From assembly GCF_030848805.1 (NCBI RefSeq), contig NC_092361.1, positions 11,909,723 to 11,973,722 of the forward strand: DNA of 64,000 nucleotides, written 5' to 3'. The position numbers were made by a program, and so were the translations under genes. Shown here one piece after another: positions 56,506 to 64,000 of this stretch. The notes beneath the pieces are model-generated. The model ran no database searches and was not told where the DNA came from. It was given only the letters and a program-made list of their open reading frames with translations. Positions within the stretch are counted from its first letter, which is position 1, and every line of letters begins with the position of its first letter. The DNA is from Temnothorax longispinosus. Lineage: Eukaryota; Arthropoda; Insecta; Hymenoptera; Formicidae.

Positions 56506-59500
56506 TAACAATAATTACATATTAACTATATCGAGAGAAAAAGTAGTTCATAATGTTCTTTTTACTCTTATTAAATTTATATTAGCTATTAATGTTTATA
56601 AGCGGCCACGAGCAACAACAGAGAGATATTGAATTAAAATAAAAACAATTTCTTAAATAAACAATACACATGCTTAACGTTTCGACTGTACTTAGTCTTC
56701 TTCGGAACGGATTACTACGATAGAAGAAGATAAATATAAAAAAACATGATAATTAATGTTCAAGTTTACATACTAAAACATTAAACATTAGTCTAGACTA
56801 AAACATTAAACAATCATCTAATAATATAAACAAAGTAAACAATAATCTAATTAAATCACAAATATAAAAACGCCGGAATAATCGAATAAAACCATAACAA
56901 GATAAATTTATATTTATATTGAGAAGTGGTAAAATCTCTTCTGTCAGGAAGAGAATGTAAAGAATTATTAACGGAGGTATTCTGATTTAAAAGATCTTTA
57001 AAATATATATTTTTCAGGAACTTTTTTTATAGGGAAACGAAGAAAGTGAATAACGTTAAACTTTGCATGTTCTCTCTTCACCTTATTTTAAAAACTTATT
57101 TTTATTTTTTAAGTAACAAAAATGCTCTTCTTTTCTGTTATATCTTGGTCACCATAAATGACAGACGGTGTAAATAATTCTAGCTGTTCTAGGTATCTGA
57201 AACGCAAAAAGCTAAAATTTTCTTATTCAGAAGAAGTATATGTGGCTATAGTCTGAACTAGAACTAAACCAATATTTCCATTCTAGGTTCTAGGCGGCTT
57301 TTTTATCAAAAATATTATTAATCAATATTAAATAAACCATTTACGATCTGAGCTTAGATTTTATGGTAGCCTAATAATATTTTTTATATACTATATTTTT
57401 CCAACTTTAATCAACTATAATACGCGCCGATTAACTTGTCAGACATACAACACAGCTCCTATTGGATTAATAAAATCCCCTCACACCCCTCTAATTAAAT
57501 CGATTTAAATAATAGTAAAGAATTTACTACTCCAACAGGAGCTGTGTTGTAAGTCTGACAAGTTAGTCAGCGCGCAATTTATTAAGATTGGAAAAAATAT
57601 ACGTGTAATTATACATAAAAAATATTATTAGGCTATTAAGATCCAAGCTCGGATCGTACACGGCTTATTTAATATTGATTGATTGTATAACGGTCACATA
57701 AAACGGTCTTATTTCTCTTATATTATTAAAAATCAGAATAAATTTATTTCGCCAGTGAATAGAATAACAGTTAAAGCAGCTTAAATCGACAGTAACTGGC
57801 AATATATAACGTCTTTACCGATATGAACATTGAAAAAACCGTGAGCCAACTCGCTTTGTCGGATTCACACAGCACTTTTTCGGATCAATCATCGAGACAT
57901 TATTAATTTTGACCAACGCTTTTGGTCAGAAGATGTAATTTCTAAATTAATAGTTTTAAATTTTATTAAAAATATTATTAAAAATATTATAACTTTTTTC
58001 AAAATTTTGTTAATAGAATGAGAATGTGAGCAATACCTTAACGAATTAATAATGCAAGGACATACAGACGTGATTACAACCATTCGAGAAAACTGTTCAA
58101 CATTTTATGTGTTGCTGCAGAAGAAATTAGTAATGTCGGCGGACAAATTATACGCTAGTGGCTAGTGCTGCTAGAAAGGATCGTAGTATTTTAAGGATAC
58201 ATGCTGTAGATGATATTGCTTGTCCCTCGCTTGCAGTTTGAAAATGTTTGATTATTAAAAACATTTGATTATTAAAATCTTACATTCAAAATAACGCTTA
58301 TAGCAGATAAACAAAAATCTTGTCTGTATTTGACATCACATTTGTGAAAATTAAGCGTGTAAAAAATCTGCAAAAGAAATGTAAACGTGCAAAGAAACTA
58401 TTGTCAATAACATCACACATACACACACAGAAGAAAATGTAAATAATAATTGATTTCTTTATTATTACAATAATTTGAATATTGAAATTATTTTGTACCA
58501 TATGCTTTCTCACACTTATATGTATGTGATTAATAATAAAATATGTTAATGACAAATAATAAATTACAAGAGCGTATTCTGGTTTGAAAGATCTTAAGGA
58601 CGTTCTCCGAAAAATCGATTTTCTCTAGATTTTCTTGAAACTGTGAATATACATTAATTTATAGGTGTGCTTTATGTGTAGTATAAATTTTAGTACCTTT
58701 TGCGGTATTAAAAATCAAGATATTGAGCTTCAAAGTTTTAACTTTTAACACGGAATTCCTATTCCGAGGTATTGTGAAACAGACATTTTAATAAATTGTG
58801 AAAAAAGTTTTTTCTAAATGTTTTTGAAAGACTAGTATATGATGCTTTATATAAAAATAGAAATTAATAATATGCGATAAGTTTCAATACCCTTGCGGTA
58901 CTCGTTTTCGAGAAATACTTGTGTAAAGTACGCGATTTGAAGTTAACTTCTTATTTTTTAGTTGTTATATGTAATATTTAGTAAATTAACTTTAGTAAAA
59001 TAAATTTTTCTTTTTAAGCATGAATACAAGTATGACTGAGTATGACTGGAGCCGGAGAAGGTCTTTAAAAATAGGTATTTTTCAGGAATTTTTTATAGGG
59101 GAACGAAGAAAGCGTATAACGTTAAACTTTGCATGTTCTTTTAATCTTATTTTAAAAATCTATTTTTATTTTTTAAGTAAGAAAAATATTCTTCTTTTTT
59201 GTTATTTTTATATTATATCTTGATCACTAAAAAACGTAAGTATGAGAGACGAAGTAAATGATTCTAGCTGTTCTAGGTATCAGAAACGTAAAAACCAAAA
59301 ATTTTCTTATTCAGAATAAGTGATATGGGCTATCGTCTGAACTAGAATAAACATTTTCTTTTAATAAAATACTAATAAAATTTTGAAAAAAGTTATAATA
59401 TTTTAAATAAAAAAGCCGCTCAGAATGGAAATATTGATTTAGTTCTAGTTCAGACGATAGCCACACATCTCCTGCAGAATAAGAAAATTTTAGCTTTTTG

Positions 59501-59759
59501 CGTTTCAGATACCTAAAACAGCTAGAATTATTTACATCGTCTGCCATTTATAGTGACCAGGATATAACAGAAAAAGAGCATTTTTGTTACTTAAAAAATA
59601 AAAATAAATTTTTAAAATAAGGTGAAGAGAACATGCAAAGTTTAACGTTATTCACTTTCTTCGTTTCTCTATAAAACATTCCTGAAAAATATATATTTTA
59701 ATGATCTTTTAAATTAAAATATCTCCGTTAATAATTCTTTATACATTCTCTTCCTAACG

Positions 59760-60860
59760 TGTGTGTGAAGCTATCGTCTCATTTTGCAGAAACTCACAAA
59801 TTATTGAGAGTTCTGGCTTCTTTCAAAAAACGCGTCAGTACAAACTGAGACGCTATGTTCACGCAGCGTCTCATTTTGTCCTACACAAGTTCCACCAGTG
59901 TATCTCATCAGATTTTGCAAGATCTATAGTTCTATAACAGTTCTATAAAGAGTTTATCTCATCAGATTTTGCAAGATCTATAGTTCTATAACAGTTCTAT
60001 AAAGAGTTCTGCCATATAAAAACAAAAAAATTAATTATAAGGCACTAAAAAAAAATTACAATGCAACGAGTATACCGGATGAGACGCCAGTTGAAATCTC
60101 GGAGTTCCGGTTTATGTAAAATATTTTTCGAGTAGTTTTGAGCATATTGAAACATTTTCTAAAGAGTTCCGAGCGTTAGAATCTTTGTGTTATATTTAAA
60201 AAAATTAATATTAACCGAAAAGTAATCATGACAGAAAAAGATGAGACGCTGTGTTCTGAGCATACTAAAGCATTTTCTAAAGAGTTTCCGCCACTAGCTA
60301 CGTTGTATATATATGTTTATTAACTTTAGCAAACACTAGCTACGTTGTATAATTTTTAAATAAATTAATACCGCTCGAAAATCAGGAATTTATCGAAAAT
60401 AAGGTGAGAAGCTGACCGTATTTCGGCAGTTCTGTGAGTTCTGCTATAATTCTCGTGTAGTTCTGAACGTGTTCTAACGTTGTCCCATTTTATTCTGGCA
60501 ATAAGCATTATTTATTCATTTTTTAAATAATTCTTATCGCTCGAGAAAGACCCTATTCTCGATAAATTCCTGACTTTCGTGCGTTATTAATTTATTTAAA
60601 AATTATACAACATTGCCAATGCCCGGAACTCTTTAGAAATTGTTTTAGTATGCTTAGAACTGTACGAAAAATATTTTATATAAGCCAGAACTCCGAGATT
60701 TTCTACAGCGTCTCACCCACATACCCGTAAATGCGTCTTTCTTGGTCGATAAAAATTATTTAAAATATGAATAAATAATGCTTATCGTCAGAACTCTTTA
60801 GAAATAAACGTTAGAACACGTTCAGAACTATACGAGAATTATAATAGAACTCACTGTTAC
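59760..60860. repeat. B-specific region with direct and inverted repeats
   Basis: A 54-bp unit starting TATCTCATCAGATTTTGC is tandemly duplicated (about 59898-60007). Several segments with AACTCTTTAGAAA, TGAGACGC and TTCTGAACGTGTTCTAACGT recur in both orientations between 60050 and 60860. No frame is supported. Confidence 0.6.
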
Positions 60861-61222
60861 CCATGTGTATTGTTTATTTATAAGAAAATGTTTTTATTTT
60901 TATCCAATTATCCTTCTGTTGTTGCTCGTAATTTGGCCGCTTGAACATGCATAGGTAAAATAAATTTAATAAGAGTGCAAGAAACATTATAAACTACCAT
61001 TTTTTTCTCAATATAGTTAATAATATAATTATTGGTATGCATTTAAATATTAAATTTAAAATTTATTATGCAAAGTAAAGGTTTTTAATGTAAGACTTTT
61101 TTAGATAGAAAAGCATATAACGGTGATTTCTATACATTACATTTACGAATTTTAGTTTTTATGTTTATAAATATTTATTTAATTAATTATATTTGCAATC
61201 TTTATATATTTATAAATTTCAA

Positions 61223-61267
<45 letters not shown>

Positions 61268-61630
61268 ATTATAAATATAAAAATTAAACTTTGTATACAA
61301 GCAAATGTAACGTATATAGCGGATATAGCGTATCGTCGATTTGTCAACTCGAGACTCGGCACTCGGCGAGACACGAGACGCGATACCCGAAATGCGTGGC
61401 ATCGTGGTATAGCCGGCAAGCCGGCCCGTGCAAAGCGGCAACGTCACAGCTCAAGAGAGACAGCAGATCGTATGTCTGCCCTTCTCTCCCCGCTCGAAGC
61501 TTGCCGAAGGCCTAGCGTACACGGACAGAGGAAAGGCTTGCGCGACCAGCATATCCCCTCCATCTGAGTAGTTCGGACACGAACCATAGCATGGATACAA
61601 ACTCATGTATCGTTACCCGAGTCCTCTCTG

Positions 61631-62046
61631 ATACCGACGTATATTTAGCAAATAAATTAAAAATTATTGAAAATTAACTAACCCAATCGTTTGGAAATCA
61701 TTTGGAGATATTTGGAAAAAACTTTTCAGAGTTTGGAAAACCATACATTAATCACAATTAATTAAAATCAATTAAGCGTATAATTAGCAAAAAGTATTTA
61801 AAAAATATTTTTTTTTAATCCAATCGCTCCAGAATCATTTGGATAATGTGTCCATATAATTTTTATTATTTGGAAAACAACTGTATTCTAATAAAAAATA
61901 ATTAAAGGTCAATATTTCGTTTTAATGTCTGCACTATAGTGCAATAAAGTGCACATACTTCTCAGCTGACGACAAGTGGCAAGACCAGGCAAGACTGGCA
62001 AGAAATCAGCAACCTAACCTACAGTTTGCTCATAAACCTACAGTGA
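61631..62046. other. AT-rich spacer
   Basis: No gene. The word ATCATTTGGA recurs with small changes (about 61697, 61830). It ends at the probable 5' end of the retrotransposon. Confidence 0.4.
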
Positions 62047-62262
62047 GAAATGCGCTCGGAGTTCGGATTGAGGTAGCGTGGGAGGCGGACGTTTTTCGTT
62101 GGCGGGAATTCGCGAGCCCTTTTACGGTTAATTTAAGCGAGCTATTAAAGCGTTAGAGAGTGAGTAAGAGGGATAAGGAGGATCTAAAGAGTTGCCACAT
62201 CGATTTGAGGCGATTTTGAGAAGAATTTTAGGTCCCCCGTCGGAGGGGGGACGACTGTTAGG

Positions 62263-63935
62263 ATGCTAGATACAAATGTAGGTTATGACAGAGACAAGGA
62301 CGGGAGCCACCCCAAGAATAATGAATTAAACGAGAAGGATAAAATGGATTTAGTAGATAATCATGGAGGGAATGACGCAATACATACAATGAAGGAACAG
62401 CTAGCGAATACGAAAGATGAAGCGAAGGATAAGTATCTAATGAGTAGAAAAGATAAGATATTTATGAATATCAAAGGTAAGTTAGTTAAGTACACGCATG
62501 AATATGAAAGCAAATTAGCAGGTGACACTAATTCCATCCCACGTTTCGAGAAAGAATTCGAAGGTATGAAAATCGTGTGTTGTAGATTAACTACTCAAAA
62601 TATCTGTAACAAAAAGGGCATGAATAAGATCAAAATACAAATGTTTCTACATAAAGCCAGATGTTATCCAGACGATTTTGAAATGGATCAGTTTAATTTA
62701 GCTAGACTTAAGTTTAAAAATATGACAGATGCGAATTCTTGTTTAGATAAGCTGTGTAGAGAGTGCAAAGATAAGGTTCATGTATATATCGATAATAGAT
62801 CAATCACATGTAAAGGGGTGATATCGGATTGGCCTTTTAGTATTCCCGAGTTATGGGATACAATAGTAAATAAAGATGATATTATGCAAATTGAAAGAAT
62901 GACTAGAAAGCGTTTTGATAAGGAAAAACAATCCAGGATAGAAAACGATACAGATAATATATGCATCATTTTTAATAAAAACGTTCTTCCAAATAATATA
63001 TCTATATTTGAAGGTTATGGCCATCTGAAGGTTAGACCATATGTAGAAGCGGTTAAACAATGCTTTAGATGTTTCAGATTTGGACATGTCAAGGCAGTGT
63101 GCAAAGGCTCAGAGAAATGCGGTAGATGTGGAAATGAGGCTCACGATGAGTGCAATCTTGAATACTATTGTATTAACTGTGAAGGTTCACATAGATCAAC
63201 CTTTCGAGGATGCCCGGTGTACCAATGGAATAGGGAAGTAAAAGTAGTGATGGCGTATCATAACGCAACGTTTTATGAGGCTCAAAGAATCCTAAAGGGC
63301 AAAGAAAATAAGACGACTAAGGATTACGATAGATTTACCAAACCCTCGGATTGGCCGGAATTAAAAACATATGCAAAGGTAGTAAAGCAAAATCCTATGT
63401 CCAGAAGAAGATGGATGCAAAAAAATCGACCCAATATGAAGATGCACAAGATGGTTCTAAAAGATCGTCGCTGGAAAAAAATCCTAAAGCACTTAAATCG
63501 TTAGTAAATAGGCGGGAAGGTAGTCCTAATAGGAATCAATTATATTATAATAGATTTAACATGAGACAGGAAGAAATAAACAGGGATAAAAGAGGTATAG
63601 CTATAAGAAGTACAGACGATGAATCAGAAAATGAAAGTAGGGTTATTAAAAAAAGAAGAAGCAATATAGATAGTCATGAAACTAGTGGGATCGGAAACTT
63701 CTTTAGAGATATAATGTCTCAAATAGCTCAGGAAGAAGTAAAAAATAGCTTAAGAGACGTGGAAATGTTAGATATTAATAACGGGTATAGTAACTCGGAT
63801 GATAACTATGATAGGTTTTATGATAAGGAAATAAAAGTATATAATCAAGAGCCGGTGGATCAGAGAAATAGAGAGAAAAGTAATAGAAGTCAAAGGTTTA
63901 GAGGTCCTGCAAATTATAGATCTAACTATGGTTAA
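62263..63935 (+). CDS. LINE ORF1 (Gag-like zinc-knuckle protein), frame change
   Basis: Frame 1 runs 62263-63504. It opens acidic/basic (MLDTNVGYDRDKDGS), then a central RNA-binding-like region, then zinc knuckles CFRCFRFGHVKAVC (C-x2-C-x4-H-x4-C), CGRCGNEAHDEC and CINCEGSHRSTFRGC. The natural C terminus lies in the -1 frame: after about 63418 it continues STQYEDAQDGSKRSS to RSNYG and stops at 63935, overlapping the ORF2 start by 8 nt. The switch coincides with a run of seven A (63419-63425) giving the heptamer A-AAA-AAT in the right register. It can be read as a one-base loss or gain, or as a -1 frameshift. ORF1 proteins bind the element RNA to form the transposition particle. Confidence 0.8.
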
Positions 63936-64000
63936 AGTAGTACTCTGGAATGCTCGAGGTATTCGAAACAAGAAATATGAATTCGATTCACATATTAGGC
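63928..64000 (+). CDS. LINE ORF2 start (endonuclease/reverse transcriptase), partial
   Basis: The ATG at 63928 starts MVKVVLWNARGIRNKKYEF, the usual beginning of an APE-type endonuclease domain (W-N-A-R-G-I). It overlaps the ORF1 stop (ATGGTTAA, 63928-63935), suggesting translation by termination-reinitiation. The rest lies beyond the window. Confidence 0.8.
   Translation, partial: MVKVVLWNARGIRNKKYEFDSHIR

Larger units (their letters stand above)
55062..61630. mobile_element. Large foldback element B, 6.57 kb, related to A
   Basis: The left end CAGAGAGAAACCTGAGAGCGG begins an arm nearly identical to foldback A. The right end is shorter, stopping at CCTCTCTG after GTTACCCGAG (61630), a position that in A is an internal copy of the terminus. 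No matching duplication flanks it, so one end may have been lost or reshaped. The inside repeats modules of A, a nested 778-bp element (55728-56505) and a B-specific region (59760-60860). AT dinucleotide runs lie in both arms (55500-55545 and 61225-61265). No transposase. Confidence 0.7.
62047..64000 (+). mobile_element. 5' part of a non-LTR (LINE) retrotransposon, Jockey/I type
   Basis: A GC-richer 5' UTR (from about 62047, GAAATGCGCTCGGAG) leads to ORF1 at 62263 and ORF2 at 63928, which runs off the window. The two-ORF layout with a zinc-knuckle ORF1 and an endonuclease-start ORF2 is typical of the I/Jockey group. The precise 5' boundary is my estimate. Confidence 0.75.

Noticed and set aside
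44455..61630. Maverick/Polinton elements, because of size and long TIRs
   Set aside because: No polymerase B, integrase, capsid or protease frame is present, and the duplication is 8 bp with CAG ends rather than 6 bp.

Overview
This is nuclear DNA from an insect, most likely a hymenopteran and probably an ant. I base that on short-intron genes whose predicted proteins look insect-like, an AT-rich background, and a very dense mix of short inverted-repeat DNA transposons (MITEs), long foldback elements, a PIF/Harbinger transposon, mariner relics and a non-LTR retrotransposon. Nothing looks bacterial.

Two ordinary cellular genes sit in the middle, tail to tail. Merlin (the NF2 orthologue, + strand) runs from 13572 to 22853 in nine exons that join to a 603-residue protein. 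PEX12 (- strand) runs from 27239 down to 25641 in six exons that join to 330 residues. Each appears to use one GC-AG intron. Merlin's introns are packed with MITEs, an internal 0.9-kb foldback and a dead mariner.

The left 13 kb is a nest of palindromic elements. One foldback (8237-9650) has CA- and G-rich inner arms. A 1.8-kb TIR element (11226-13002) carries a small two-exon gene and a broken THAP exon. From about 27.6 kb to 61.6 kb the window is almost entirely nested transposons. They are: a 6.2-kb element (27682-33866) containing a tRNA-derived SINE, which is itself split by a 3.5-kb element with a 7-bp target duplication and by a TTAA element; a 3.66-kb TIR element (34585-38245) carrying intron-containing, decayed fragments of two host genes (a Gapex-5/GAPVD1 VPS9 domain and a Sec71/ARFGEF region); a nearly complete PIF/Harbinger (38593-43402) with transposase and accessory protein genes; and two large related foldbacks (44455-53511 and 55062-61630) whose ends match the first 6.2-kb element. 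The last 2 kb is the 5' end of a non-LTR retrotransposon with a zinc-knuckle ORF1, overlapped by the start of ORF2.

The most noteworthy content is the gene capture by TIR elements, where one captured exon has become part of the terminal repeats, and the insertion of a 7-bp-TSD element into a tRNA-like sequence. All assignments come from reading the sequence; no database search was run.
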